Assembly: GCF_002775205.1 (NCBI RefSeq)
Contig: NC_036447.1
Coordinates: 6,002,501 to 6,066,500, forward strand
Length of the DNA: 64,000 nt
Origin: Xiphophorus maculatus
Lineage: Eukaryota > Chordata > Actinopteri > Cyprinodontiformes > Poeciliidae
Direction: 5' to 3'
A program made the position numbers and the translations under genes. Positions 12,701-25,129 of this stretch are shown here, in pieces (position 1 is the stretch's first letter; each line of letters begins with the position of its first letter). A model generated the notes under the pieces. It was not told where the DNA came from. It was given only the letters and a program-made list of their open reading frames with translations, and searched no databases.

Positions 12701-15700
12701 TATCTGAGTGGGAATCCATCAGCTGCAGCACACCTTCCCTCAGCCCACAACGCATCAGAGCTGTGCAGCAGACATTATGCGTCCAAACAAACAAAAGTAC
12801 ACGGAGCAGGCCAGAGCAGAATAATTATTTCCTGCTTGATGTGTATAGGAAGTGTGGTGCGTAATGGAAGCCAGGACGCATTTCTCCCTTCCCCTTGGAG
12901 CTGCATTCACTGCAGGAGGCTGGACGTTGGATTACAATTGAGTCACGTCTTCTTCAGATTGTATGCTGTCTTCCTAAAACACAAGAATGAAAAAAACCAA
13001 CAAGCTGCAGTGTTGTTGTTGCTCAAAAATCAAGGAGAAGTTGTTATTAGGAACGATCACACACAATTCGTTGGACTTAAGCCGCCTTTTTCTGTCAACA
13101 AGTGGAAGTTCAAATTAGGTCACACGGTTTGGATGTATTTAAAAAAAAATTATATCCATTTATTTTGATGACGCATTTCTTCACTTGTCCCTAAACCTAT
13201 AAGCATCGTTTAAGCAGTGCGCATTTGTCGCATCATTTATCGTGATGAATGTCTTGTCATGATAAGAATTTTGATTTATCGTTGTCGCAATAAATTCCAG
13301 TTGATGTAAAAATTGGGCAATTTTTAACCATTTTTAAAAAATTCCGCTGCTTATTCAAAGAAAATATCAATAAATTTGAAAATATGATTAAATGCAGTTT
13401 CTGTGTGCAGTTTAGTGGGGATGTCATTGCTGTCGCATGCGGAAAAAAGAAGCAATAAATAATTCGTATCATCACGTTTATCGTTATCACAGTAGTACCA
13501 CAAAATATCGTGATAACACTTTAAGTCCAAATCGCCCACTCCTATTAGGAACTGATAATACATCCCAGAGGCTGTCGGTTTGAAAATGCATCCCTAATTT
13601 TTTCTTTATTCTGCGAATGCGTTTACATTTCATCTAAATTACAAACCCGAAGTTGAACATCGAACCTATAACAAAAAACAACATTAGGCCTAATTGCGCT
13701 TGACAAGATGAATTCAGAAGGTTATTTTTAATGTGTAGCTTTAATGGGATGTGCCAGTCGAGATGCGGCTGTGGCTTCAGAGTTAGGGATGTAAACAAGG
13801 CCTGGACAGCAGTCACACCTCCCAGTTACATGTTGGAATTTATTTAACAGGGACTGAGTTACTGAAGATATGACGTGTTTTATTAAAAAACTATTTGTGC
13901 TACTATTTTGAACATTTTTTTTATCTTATTATCTTGAGAGAGAAAAAAATCTTCAGCTTTAGTTTTCTGAAGAATATTCTTTGCAGAATAACAAAGTTTA
14001 AGGAAGGAGTTTTAGTGTTCAGATGGACTACAAAATTCCGCGTCCTGTGAATGCATAATTTTGGTTGATTTAAAAATTAATGTTAAGAAGATTGATTTTA
14101 AATCACGCATAAACACAAACACACACACTCACGCTCCAATTTGAATTAAGCTATTGGCCGTCTGTCATTTCCTTCGAATGGAACATTTTTGAGTAACTAT
14201 CCACATCGGTGTGTTTGCCCTGCAACCCATTAAAGGTTTCCTCGCAGCATGCTGCTAAATTACGTTAAATTACGTTTATTAAAAAAAAAATCCCCGCTGG
14301 ATTTCATGTTGTTAAAAAAGTCCAGATAGGAAAGAAACTCTGTGTACTTCTTGTCAGCATGCTGATTGTTATTCACCCTACCTCCCTGCGCAGCAGGCTG
14401 GATCTGCGGCATTCCCGTGCAGGGATTTATCCGCGCTGGGATGGAACTGAGGCGTCGTTTTCTGCTGCTTGTTGTCTGGTTGATGTCTGGTGAACTTAGT
14501 GGGTGTAGCTGCTGTACCGAGCAGAGGTTTACCGCTGCAAGGGTGGGGGACATTGTTTAGGGATTGTAGTGGGGGTTCAATCCAGGATAAACGCACTGAA
14601 AGGCGATTCTGGAATATGAATGCATCCATATTCCATATTATCATCGCCTATAAATAGCATATCTACCGCCACCCATCCATCCGTTCCGTGCCAGCTTTGC
14701 AAAACGCCCTGCGGTCACATCGGTAGCCTATACGTTTATGGATTGATTAATTTTTGTGTTGCTATCAGTTAACATATATATTTTTTTAATTTTACCAACA
14801 TTTTTCTCCTGACTGGAAAACATGTTAACGTCTTTTAGTGGCCCGATCAGCGTCCTACTTGAATCTTTAGAGAGGGAGCCAAAGATTAATGGCCAAGAGT
14901 CTTTCAGCCAATCACTAATAGTAAATCAATAAAACGAGTTTGATTATGTATTAAACAGCGGCGTGTTTTTTTTTTTTCGTTTGTTTGTTTTGTTTGTTTG
15001 TTTGTTTTTCTCGCATTTCATTGGTTCACTGGTTGTGAGAGGGGGAAGACATGCGGCCAAGGTCAACGGGCTGGGACTCGAACCCGGGACAGCTGGGCTG
15101 AAAATTTAGGCCTTTATATATGGGTCACGGGTAACACGCTTTACTCCTTGCGCCACCAGTTGCCCTCTTTTTATTTATTTATTTATTTATTTATTTATTT
15201 GTTTATTTATAATAAAAATAAAAAAATATCCGCTGGGTCAGTGACTACAAGTGGAAATTACCTGGTAGAAGCAAACATAAAATCAATCAGTCAATATGAG
15301 GTTTATTTATATGATACATCATCCAAGTTTTAAATATTTTTGGCATTATAGAAATCAATTTATTCATTTTTTCCCGCACTATAAGGCGCACCGGATTATA
15401 AGGCGCATTCTCAGCTTTTGAGAAAATTGAAGGCTTTTAGGTGCGCCTTATAGTGCGGAAAATACGGTAAATGAATAAATTGATTTCTATAATGCCACAA
15501 ATATTTTCCAACCATTATTGAAATGGGTGTAAATGACCTTCGACATGCTGTGTTTTACTAAACTGCATTAAAAAATATTTTCTTTTTAAAATTATTTTTA
15601 TTTTATTTAAAATATGCATGTCTCGTTTCCTACAATGAAAACAGAGAATAAAGCTTCAACTTAAAAATAAACTTAAATTAATCAACTTATTTTGAATAAC

Positions 15701-16140
15701 ACAACAACTTTACCTTAAATTATTACTTGGATAAACTTCATTTGATTAGTTCTAACAAATTGACGTTTTTTAAAAAGCTGGATCACCCGTTTTCATTTTT
15801 CAGTGTATCAGGAAACCCCCCCAAAAACTAACTTTTTGGTTATATAAAAATAAATTATTCTGTCAGGGATATGAATAATTTCAAGCTTAGCTGATTTCAA
15901 TTGGCTAAATTACTATCAGTGCAAGTCACACAAATGTCCTGACTATTACTGCAATTACTATTTAAAAAGTAAAATTAAAATAATAAATAATAAGAAGAAA
16001 AATAACATGTGAAATGTCTGCAGGTGGAGATCCCCAAAGCAGCCTCCTCGTCTTCGTCCTCCTCATCGGTAGGAGATAAGAAGAGCAAAGGTCGGACAGG
16101 ATGGCCTCAGCATGTCTGGGCTCTGGAACTCAAACAGTAG
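9787..16140 (+). CDS. hand2: Heart and neural crest derivatives-expressed protein 2 (HAND2-like bHLH factor)
   Basis: Two coding exons, 9787-10410 and 16024-16140, join in phase 0 (donor GCG|GTAAGG, acceptor TGTCTGCAG|GTGGAG) to give 246 residues. The start was chosen because [11 protein letters not shown] matches the family N-terminus (MSLV plus a His-rich stretch). Visible parts: a His/Ala-rich N-terminus, YFTSWLISH near 41-49, a His-rich linker including six His near 110-115, a basic region ([14 protein letters not shown], 127-140), a helix-loop-helix to about 178 ([20 protein letters not shown]), eight Ser near 216-223, and the C-terminus [20 protein letters not shown] proteins are nuclear bHLH factors that bind E-boxes as dimers with E-proteins and control heart, branchial-arch and limb or fin development. 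RTQS in the basic region and [12 protein letters not shown] favour HAND2 over HAND1 (RTES, WPQQVWALELNQ). It is longer than the roughly 210-217 residues I recall for HAND2. The family is certain; whether it is the orthologue or a duplicate is not. Confidence 0.93.
13190..13546. mobile_element. Degenerate hAT-like MITE fragment in the hand2 intron
   Basis: It contains repeated ATCGTGATAA/TTATCGTT motifs and ends AATCGCCCACTCCT, whose reverse complement AGGAGTGGGCGATT resembles a hAT-type terminal repeat common in fish genomes. The left end is not clear and no target duplication was found, so the boundaries are approximate. Confidence 0.5.
15010..15165 (-). mobile_element. tRNA-derived SINE fragment, antisense
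   Basis: Read on the minus strand it begins GGGCAACTGGTGGCGCAAGG (A-box-like) and contains GGTTCGAGTCCC (B box) about 75 bases later. It is followed by GCCGCATGTCTTCCCCC, a tail seen in fish tRNA-SINEs. It lies in the hand2 intron, flanked by TTTG and ATTT simple repeats. It is not a tRNA gene: box spacing and stems do not make a cloverleaf. Confidence 0.7.
15331..15513. repeat. Long palindrome around a GCACTATAAGGCGCACC hairpin
   Basis: The left arm (15333-15391) and right arm (15440-15508) are inverted copies. Both contain GCACTATAAGGCGCACC (reverse GGTGCGCCTTATAGTGC) and, outside it, ATTATAGAAATCAATTTATT (reverse AATAAATTGATTTCTATAAT). The arms match almost perfectly except for about 8 bases (ACCGTA region) missing from the left. 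The loop is about 50 bases and carries another GGATTATAAGGCGCA. Confidence 0.9.
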
Positions 16141-16742
16141 TGACCCCTCCACTCCCACTCCCACTCCTAAATTTGACCCCAGGGTTTTTGATGGACAGTG
16201 CAGCCGCCGTGCCTCTGCACACTCAGGCTCCCCACAGCGGCGGGGCTGGATGGACGCTGCAGACGGTTGTCCTGCTGCTCGGCCACGGTCTCGGTTGGAC
16301 CCCGGGAAGTAGAAGAAGTGACGTGTCCCCAGGAAGGAGCCTGGGTGTGGGCTGAAGTCCATCTAGACAGGCACAGACGGAGTTATGTCCCCTGGTACCT
16401 TTCTGAACAAACCGAACCATCCCCACCCCACACACACACACATACACACCCCTTCACATGCATTTGTTTACCAATGTGTCTGCGTAGTTGACCACACAAA
16501 TGGGGAATTGTGTGTGTTTTATTTAACGGAATATATTTATGTTTGATGTGGCCATTAAACGGGTCTCTGCAGGAACTCTCACTCAGATGTATGTGAACAC
16601 ATCTCTCTCTCTCTCCTATTGCAGTTTTAGGTTGTAAACGTAGTGCCGTCACGCCACTGACAAAGTGTCTGTGTTTTTATGTGAAAACGTGCTGGGAGTC
16701 TAAATAATGCTTGTTGTGGGATGTAAACAATGTCGTGAAAAG

Positions 16743-16748
16743 AATAAA
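16743..16748 (+). promoter_or_regulatory. hand2 polyadenylation signal (AATAAA)
   Basis: A canonical AATAAA lies about 600 bases after the hand2 stop, followed by T/G-rich sequence. It implies a 3' UTR of about 620 bases. A shorter UTR is possible, since other A-rich sites were not tested. Confidence 0.55.
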
Positions 16749-16759
16749 AGCACCACTTG

Positions 16760-19700
16760 GTGAAATGGTGGCTGATTCAAACTGAGCTCATCTCTGCCTC
16801 TCACTCAGCAGTATCAGCGGTTTCTTATGATCACTCTGCATCATCTTGGTTTTAATCTTTGCCACTTTTGAAATAGTATTTTATGTAGATTGAATAAAAT
16901 GATGTAAAATAATCACTAACAGACAGCAGATGTGCTAAAATGTGCTATTGTTGAACAAAGTTGTTGAATTTCCTTTTTTTTTGGTGAAGGTCTAGTTCAG
17001 CCTCCTGATGTGCATCAGTTTTGTAGCTTTAACTTAATGAGAAATACGTGAGGCACACATTAACAGAGGGATTTATGAAGGTGTTATTTGTCCCAAGACT
17101 CTGTGTCATTGTGAGTTACAGCTGAGTGTGTTGTCTGTTAGATGTCCATTATGTGTCCTAAAAGAAAACAAAATGAACTTAATAATTTCCCTGCTGCTAA
17201 ATGCTGAATGTCAATGTGACCCAGGTTTAACCATCACATTCCCAAATGTCAGAGTGAGTGAATAACTGGACTAATTGCAAACTTGTTTGAAAAAAAAAAG
17301 TTAAAAAATCTGCAAATTTTGTTCAATTTTACCTGAGCTTGTTTACCTAAAATCTGTTGGTTTTGTGCAATTATTTAGATTCCAAATTCATCTTAGCAAA
17401 ATAAGGATAAAAGTGTGAAAAATACATAAATGTATCCTGTTGCAGAGGAAAGCAAAAATCAAAAGCATTTTTAAAAAATTTAAAAAACAACCGATTTTTG
17501 GGGGGAATTTAAAGCCTATCAAAATGTCAACAACAGTTGTTTTCACTTAATGTTTGATTCATTGAGGCAGAAGTTTGGGTTTTCATATGCCATGTGTGAA
17601 TGAAGCAGACATGTGGTTACAGCAAAATGGAATAGAAAAAAAAAAAAAGAAACCCACTCTGATTAAAACTACTTTCAAGAATGCAGTGAGACCACAGTCT
17701 TGCTGATCCACAGTGCCGTCATTATTGACCTGGTTGTGTTTCGCATCTCTTGCTCTCACTCCAGATGTTTACGTGAAACCTGGAATTATAATGAGTTTGG
17801 AGGTTACCTAGGGCAAATAATAATAATAATAATAATAATAAAAATAGCATTTAAACCAAATACAAAATTTAAAGGTTGTTGAGAAGCTTAATGAGTGTCG
17901 AGCTCAGAAAAGATTAATCAGGCTATGGAACCTAGGCTTCATCAAAAAACGTGTTGCTCATTATTTGGGGCATTAGGTTTTATAAACAACATCCTAGAAG
18001 GTAATTAGCGGCATAATGAAGTTTAGTAGTTTTGTGTTTTTGTGTCTACAGAACACTGGAAATCTTTAGATAATTTGGGACTTCCATAAATATGGATTTT
18101 GGTTATTGTCAATGAATAATTTATTATTTTGTATTCACAACCTGTATTTATGCATTTGATTGCACGAGCTGAAGGAGGGTTTGGATACATTTTTAATCAC
18201 TCAGTCACATGACCATTTATGCGAAGACATTTCCTTGATTTCTACCTGATTGGTGCCAATACTGTAACACAGACCTTTCCACACCATTCCATTAACGTAA
18301 TATATAATTGAAAAATCTCTTGTTTGGATGGGTTTGTAGTTTGGAAGAGTAGCCATCTGGTATTTAAGATATTGTTAATTTGATTCCAGTGTCACATCAT
18401 TGTGCAAAACACTGAATACTGACAATATGGATGAGAGTTTGAGACTCCTGCTGGGTAAATGCGACTTTCTGGTTTTGCAGCTTTGAAGCTCTAAATGAGT
18501 TTGATCTATTTACATTTTTTGTCATAATTTTGATCGATTCATTCCTGAAATCAAAAGAAGTTCTGTGTCACTTAAACTATATAAATTAAATGCATCTGAC
18601 AATGATAAACACCTTTGATCAGAAAAAGAGAGATGGATTCAGTGTCTACAACAATTTTAATCAAACATAGCTGTCAGAACTTTAAGTTTATCAGAACATA
18701 GTGACCAAACAGTCTCATATTTTACTCAATTAGCCAAGATAAGTTAGCACTTTCTCAACTTGTACTGAATCAAACCTGAAAGGGTTAGTTCTGATATTGT
18801 AGGAAGATTTTAAATGACTGTGGTCTAAGCTCAGTCGCACATATTCTTACACCAACATACAGACTGCTAGGGGACTCGAGGTTAATTATCTTGCACATAA
18901 GTGTCATCATCATGATACGGGAGTGTAATATGGAGTTCAACCCACAACTTGCCAAAAGCAACACAAGAATTTCTTCACATAGAACATTTTCTCTAAGGTA
19001 ATGGAAGCCAACAGCTAATCAGATATGCGATAATTAACAGTCTGCAATTTGTTCTGTTTGGTTCTAGTTTGTTCAGCTTAACAGCATCTGTTTCCATGTG
19101 GAGTTAGCTGACTCCTGTTGTATCCATCCGCCAGACCTCATCAGATTTATACAGTTTAGGGAAGAACTGAGTACAAATGGGATTTTGCCTCATTTTTTGC
19201 ACCAAAGGAAAGTGTGTGTCTCTGTACTTTCTAGGTTTGGAAATGATCCTTTTCAGCTCATGTTTAGCTGATATGCCAAATCCGTTGATGAGGCAGAATG
19301 CTGCTAGTCATACCCTAAGACCTTGGAGAGTTACATCTGATCAAACTGAGGTTATTTGTTGTTTCAGCTTTTTGCTGTTTTCTGCTCATGTGGGATCATT
19401 AATAAAACTTTTTGTGGATGCTGGAGTTAATCAGTCAAAGCAATCAGCTTCATATAAACAAAGGTGCAGTAAATGCTTACCAAAAACTTAAAGGGGTGTT
19501 TTGTATTCTTTCTTGTTTTTATTGCTGCAGTTGAAGGGTTTTAATTCAATTAACTGTACATGCAATAATATGCTGCAGGCAAGGTCTATGACACAAGTAC
19601 ATTTTTAAAAATTTCTTATGATGTTCCACTTTGACAAAACCCATAAACCTGTGGCCTTAACACCTACATTGTCTAAGATGGTCAGTAGTCACAGATTTAT

Positions 19701-19900
19701 TTAGACTGAAATCTCCAAATAAGTAAACTTCACATTGTTAAAGTATTAGCTGAGCTAGCTGGGACACACATATGTAATCACATAAATTTCATCTCTTTTG
19801 TTCCCTACTGAGCTCCAGTGTCTGAAACAGACATCAGCTGGCTGCTATGATAATTCTTTATCTTGCGTCCTGGTAGGTATGTTAATGGCTCAAAATCAAC
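16760..19900. other. Intergenic, no gene seen
   Basis: AT-rich sequence after hand2 with a short AAT run (17817-17840). I recognise no coding exon or repeat family. Confidence 0.55.
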
Positions 19901-19910
19901 AACAAACAAA

Positions 19911-20029
<119 letters not shown>

Positions 20030-20967
20030 AGAGTGGATCTTGAAAGTACTTTTCTCATCCTCACATCTAATAGCTACAGCCTTGCCTGGGGTAAAGACTA
20101 GAGAACCGGTAATTTTTGAGAGAGCTAGCATCAGATAGAGATGACCCTGTGAATCTGGGAATACAAACACACACACATGCACACCCCCACATTTAAATAA
20201 AACACACACACAGCCTGTTGTAAGAAGCTGCAAGTGTTTGGTTCAGCTATGAACGAATGTTTTAAATGAATCACTTCAGATGAGGTACAGTTCACTTTTA
20301 ATGGTTCTTTTATTACTATAGTGGCTGTGACTCAGAATAGTTATTTGAACCCCAGTCACCCTTCAACTGATCCTGACCCTCTCTGTGACCCCATCGTTAT
20401 GTTACATATTTATGAATGAGTCAATTAGATCGGCTTAAATGGATTAAAAATGAGTCATGTAATATGAATATTCTGATCTGATTCAGAATCTGAATGAAAC
20501 TCAGAATGAGACAGGGGGGTTATGTCACTTGATAATCCAATGGAGTGCAATGGATAGCAAAACAGTCAATGCGATTTATTTCCGTTACAAATCTGGTTTG
20601 ATGTACTACAACACTGAGAAGCTGAATGCTGCTTCTCCATGTTTGGTTCTTGTTCCGGGTATGCAGAGCAGAATCAGAACCAGACGACCTGAGTGGTTCT
20701 GAAGGTTGAGCTCCTATATCTTGCTGAAAAGTTACTTGCAAGTCAGTTTTATTTTATTTCTAGTGTTCGAAGATATTTCCACAAAAAGAATAATTGGAAA
20801 GATTTTGTATTTTTTGAATGTGTCATGCTAGAAGTTAACTATCTAGGTATGTTAAGAGCTGGAAAAGATGACAATTTAACAACAGATGGGGAAAATATAT
20901 ATTTTTTTTCTTTCTTCACAACACAATACTTATATATATTTAAATCTACAGAACAGTTCATGCAGTA

Positions 20968-21711
20968 CAGTGAACCCTCGCTATTCACCTCGGTTCACCT
21001 TTCTCTGTCTCGCTGCTTCACGGATTTGCATTGTGTTCTGCATTCTGATTGGCTAAACAGTCTCTCCGCTTCTTCTCTACGTGTGTGTCACCAACGTTGC
21101 GGTTTAAAATGTACACGTACGTAAAACAGCTTGCCATATTTAACATAATCGATGGTGGCATGTCGGTTTATAAGAATCTATAAAGAGCGACAACAACTAC
21201 CGATAACTATGTTCTTCTCTCGAAAAAACACACCTGCACCGCCGCTACAGAGCGGAGTCAGGCTGCAGCGGCTCAGTCAGAAGAGCAGTGAAATACACAT
21301 TAGTCACTATTTGTCCTACTGTACTTTGTATTTTTTTTTATAATCACTTTTTATTTTCTCCCTTTCTAATCCAATGACTCAGGTCGCGGTGGGGCGGTTG
21401 CTGATCTCCGCAATTCGGGCACGGGAATCCGCCTTCAGTTCGTATTAAAATTATTATTTTACAGTACAGTAGTTATTTGTAAAAAAAAAAAAAAAAATGT
21501 TCATACAGTACTTTTTATTTGTTAAACAAATGTTTGGGCCTGTAAAAAGGTTTTGTTCTTTGGTTTCAATGTATTATGGAGTATTTCATTGTATAATAAT
21601 TGTAAAATAAATAAATAAATAAATAAATAAATAAAGGTTTTTACTTCGCGGATTTCGCCTATCGCGGGTTCTTTTTGGAACGTAACCCCCGCGAAAAACG
21701 AGGGTTCACTG
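20968..21711. mobile_element. pogo/Tigger-like non-autonomous DNA transposon
   Basis: Terminal inverted repeats CAGTGAACCCTCGCTATT and AAAACGAGGGTTCACTG are flanked by TA on both sides (20966-20967, 21712-21713). TA duplication and CAGT ends fit the Tc1/mariner-pogo group. The 744-base element includes an inner pair (TTCGCGGATTTCGCC near the right end, CTTCACGGATTTGC near the left) and an ATAA repeat (21608-21633). No transposase frame remains. Confidence 0.87.
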
Positions 21712-21713
21712 TA

Positions 21714-22970
21714 TACCAAACACTCCTCCGGTATACCTGCTGGTCTTTAACTGCAGTGGACGAGCAAACATGATAGATGACTAAGGCCTGAATAGAGTTT
21801 TTTCCTTGTGATCCGACCAAAACATCTGGTAGTCATTAGCTCCTGGAGACCCCTCCCTTTAGCACTCCTCTGCTCACGACACTTTCCTCCACCGCCTTGA
21901 CTCATTTTCTCCACCAGGGGGCCCCGTTTGTACCTATAACCCGTTTTATCACTTAGATTTAAAAATTACATAACTGACCAGTGCATCTGTAAACATGTAC
22001 ATAATATTATACTCCCAATACTTCCATGGTTATGATGGTGTTGATTAAAAAAAAGTAAAGTCTTACAAATTACTGTATATTCAGGAAATGAATAACATTC
22101 AGAAAGAATAAAATATCTGGGGTGCTTTTGAAACAAACCTCCAATTTTGTCTCTTCAACCACTAACTGTATGTGACATTATTTAATTTGTAGAACAAGAA
22201 TGACTGACATAACAGTCATGAGGAAATCTATGAGCTGCAACATCAGTTCTTCAATAAATGTGTGTGAGGTCCTGTATAAAAGCAGGAATTTTATCAGTTT
22301 AATTGGTATGAAGAACACAAATAAGTGTTAACAGCAATGCCAAGAGGAAAAACATCTGCAAACGTCACACCGATGTAAATGTTGCTACCTGTCAATGTGG
22401 CAAAGCGAAGGTAAAGAATGCAGTTAATTTGGAAACATTAAACACAATCAAGGAAAAGCCAAACACGTTCAAGCCTAGGTCTGACCGTGAAATGAAACTG
22501 AATAAAAATCAAATATGCTGATTATTAAAGTTCTTTGCAAGTTTAGTTTAAAAAAAGAAAAGAAAAAAAAGCTTAACATAAAAATATAAATGTTTGGATG
22601 GCCAGAAACATAAGCTTTTGATATAACTTAAATGAAAAGTTGTCTTTGATTGAATGACGGGACTTCTTGAACTTTTATAAAGGTTTTTGGTGTCTCTTCT
22701 GCTGAATAAACTCTAATGCACGGTGTTGGAGGGATGTTGGTTGGGTTTGTTACATCACATGTAGACTCATTTGATGATCAAATAAAAATACATCTTTAGA
22801 TATACAACTGTAATCAATACATTTCTGGCCACAATAATACTGGGGTTCTTATTTTGGCAACAAAATACTTCTGAGTCTGTGTGCAGAAAAATGTTAGCAG
22901 TAGATTCACCAGATATTATGGTTGGGTCTGTAGATTGAGCTTTCATCCTCCAAATATATTAACAGGCATC
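21714..22970. other. Intergenic, no gene seen
   Basis: No coding potential recognised. The sequence is AT-rich with no clear repeat ends. Confidence 0.5.
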
Positions 22971-22975
22971 AGCTG

Positions 22976-23230
22976 TTGCCTAGGAGGCATATTATGTAAA
23001 ATTCACATTTAGCATGTTTTTGTACTTTCATTTGGATTTCTGCTGCTTCTAGAAACGGCTGAAGCACTTAAAAAAAAACACTCATCCATTTTCTTGACAA
23101 TGAATTAAAGGTTGTAACATCACAAATCAGCAGGTACTGCCCCTCACCTAGTAATCCCAATGAATCCCTGCCTGCCTAGCCACCCAAGCTGAGCATCATC
23201 ACACTGTACAATGGCTGCTGGAAAAGCTTT
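22976..23230 (-). repeat. Dispersed repeat family A, copy 1 (inverted)
   Basis: Phrases such as GCATATTATGTAAAATTCAC, TGTACTTTCATTTGGATTTC and TACAATGGCTGCTGGAAAAG are the inverted counterparts of sequence at 37430-38010 and 54580-55050. It is non-coding, the family name is unknown to me, and the ends are approximate. Confidence 0.6.
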
Positions 23231-23368
23231 GTTGTTGACTTACTATTAGAATGGCCCTCAGCGGCTGGACTAAGTAGGAGCCTTGAGGCAGAGAAATGGT
23301 GCAGACCCACTGGGTGTTTATTCACCAACATTTAACACACAGACAACCCTGCTTCCAATGGCCTAAGG

Positions 23369-23569
23369 CAGGGGTGTCAAACTCCAGTCTTAGATGTGCC
23401 TCTGCTGCACCACACCTGAACAGAATAATTAGGTCATTATCAAGGCTCTGGAGAACTGATCTACACAAGGAGGAGGTAATTAAGCCATTTCATTCCAACG
23501 TTTTGTACCTGTGGCACATCTAAAAACTGCAGGACAGCGGCCCTTGAGGACTGGAGTTTAACATCTATG
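23369..23569. mobile_element. Short hAT-type MITE with perfect target duplication
   Basis: Left end CAGGGGTGTCAAACTCCAGT and right end GAGGACTGGAGTTTAACATC (degenerate inverted repeat) are flanked by a perfect 8-base duplication, GCCTAAGG (23361-23368 and 23570-23577). The 201-base length and ends match a MITE type common in fish genomes. Confidence 0.9.
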
Positions 23570-23602
23570 GCCTAAGGTCTCAGCAGCAACCCACCTGCAA
23601 TG

Positions 23603-24243
23603 TTCTTCTTCTTCTTTGTGATTTTTATTGGCGGGTGACATCTAACGTTAAGATGTATTATCGCCATCTACTGTGCTGGAGTGTGGACCAGAGTATCTCC
23701 CCCAATCTAAATTCTTACATATAATCCTGTTACCTTCAAAAATTTAATAACCGCTTTATTTATTTTATGTTTAATTAACATCTTATTAAATTTTAATGTC
23801 TCTATATCATATTTCCTAATTTCTTGTTTTAGCTTCTCTCTACTTACTGTATATTTTCCACAATGAATTATTACATGTTCTACTGTTTCCATATCCATAC
23901 CACACTCACATCTACCTGTTGGATGTTTACCCATCAAATGTAAAGTTTTATTTAATCCAGTATGTCCAAGGCGCAATCTTGTCATTGCTACTTGCTCTTT
24001 TCGATTTTCTCCTATTATTTCCATATTCCCTACTTTCTTTTGTATATGAAATAAATGACGACCTTTAGTTCCTTCTTCCCACAATTGCTGCCATTCAGAT
24101 TTAATTTTGCTCTTAATAATTGCTTTTATCTCAGACTTACAATACGTTATATCTATAATTATACTTTGTTTTAAGGACACCTTAGCTAAATGCACCTGCA
24201 ATGTGGCCATCATGCAGCCTTTTAAAGTCCCTGGCTGCTCCAA
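23603..24243 (-). mobile_element. 3' fragment of an I-like (Nimb-type) LINE
   Basis: A 178-codon minus-strand frame (24243-23707) contains LWEEGTKGRHLFHIQ, TRLRLGHTGLNKTLH, then CECG and HVIIHCGKY, a Cys/His cluster typical of the C-terminus downstream of RNase H in I-clade LINEs. The frame is followed by a short UTR ending near 23603 in a (GAA)n tail on the minus strand, as expected for that clade. The 5' part (endonuclease, reverse transcriptase) is missing. The clade is inferred from motif style. Confidence 0.75.
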
Positions 24244-24759
24244 TTAACAAACCCACCAAGAAACAGGGTAAAGCAAAATACATACACACAAACAAACTTC
24301 ACAAAAACAACCAAATCTTCAGAATAATATTTAAAAATCCTATTCATTTTTAAGCAGACATTTCATTTCTAAAAAGACATTTCTATGAATATAAATCCAA
24401 CATTACATTTCTAAAGTGCATAGTTCTATTTCTCCCCCTCTTCTATCTGCTTTGGTCTCTTCTGGAACCTTTAAAAGGTACTCAGGCCCCCAGGGAGTCT
24501 TTTAGCCTGAACACCCTGCAGAGGAAGAGACAGAGGTAAGCCACAAGCATTTCAGGCCATTTCAAACAGTCACAATACTTATATCAATTTGTTTGTTTTA
24601 TTTTAACATGACACCATCAGTTCCAGCTGAGATGCCACTGCATAAAAACAGACGATCAATAAAATACTTCAATCTGTTTGTACCTGTTTCTTTTATCATT
24701 CAACACACATTTTAAGTGTTTCCGGCCTAGTAATGAAGACCTAAATTACACTTACCATT

Positions 24760-25050
24760 CAAAATCCACTTGCTGCATTCTTGCTGGTTGTCCAGTAGGC
24801 TTAATTTCTGCTTTTGATAGATGTATGGCTGTACAGTATAACTGCGCATCTGTTTGCAGCCATTTTCAGCTGGGAGTGTAAACACTGAGTTGGGGGGCGT
24901 GGCCAGCAGCAGTTTAAAGTGATTTTAAGTGACAAAAGGCTTAAAAGCAACTCCATCTGAAAAAAGATTCAAATATAATGAACATGTTTTGTATAGCCAA
25001 TAGATTTATACTAACCTGTCCAAAGAAGCCTAATAGGTCACCTTTAAAGG
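24760..25050 (-). repeat. Dispersed repeat family A, copy 2 (partial, inverted)
   Basis: CATCTGTTTGCAGCCATTTT is the inverse of AAAATGGCTGCAAACAGATG at 54665-54684, and adjoining sequence is related. It is partial and diverged, and the edges are uncertain. Confidence 0.45.
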
Positions 25051-25129
25051 CATCAGATGAGTTGTGCTGAAGTGTGTTGGACAGGACAAATTGCTGCACT
25101 CCAATCATGGACAGTTTTGTCAGAAGCAT

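Larger units (their letters stand above)
10411..16023 (+). other. hand2 intron 1 (5.6 kb)
   Basis: This intron lies between the two hand2 coding exons. It holds an AT-rich stretch (11040-12280), a degenerate hAT-like fragment (13190-13546), a SINE fragment (15010-15165), an ATTT/TTTG run, and a long palindrome (15331-15513). Several moderately GC-rich, unique-looking blocks (10600-10900, 12330-12960, 14360-14700) contain no repeat I recognise. They are the places to look for conserved enhancers, though nothing in the sequence itself proves that role. Confidence 0.8.

Noticed and set aside
15010-15165. tRNA gene on the minus strand (also considered at 56165-56245)
   Set aside because: Box B is present but spacing and arms do not form a tRNA; SINE heads explain both.
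9787-16140. Identification as hand1
   Set aside because: The basic region RTQS and C-terminal [12 protein letters not shown] are HAND2 marks; the HAND1-like FKAELKK alone is not enough.
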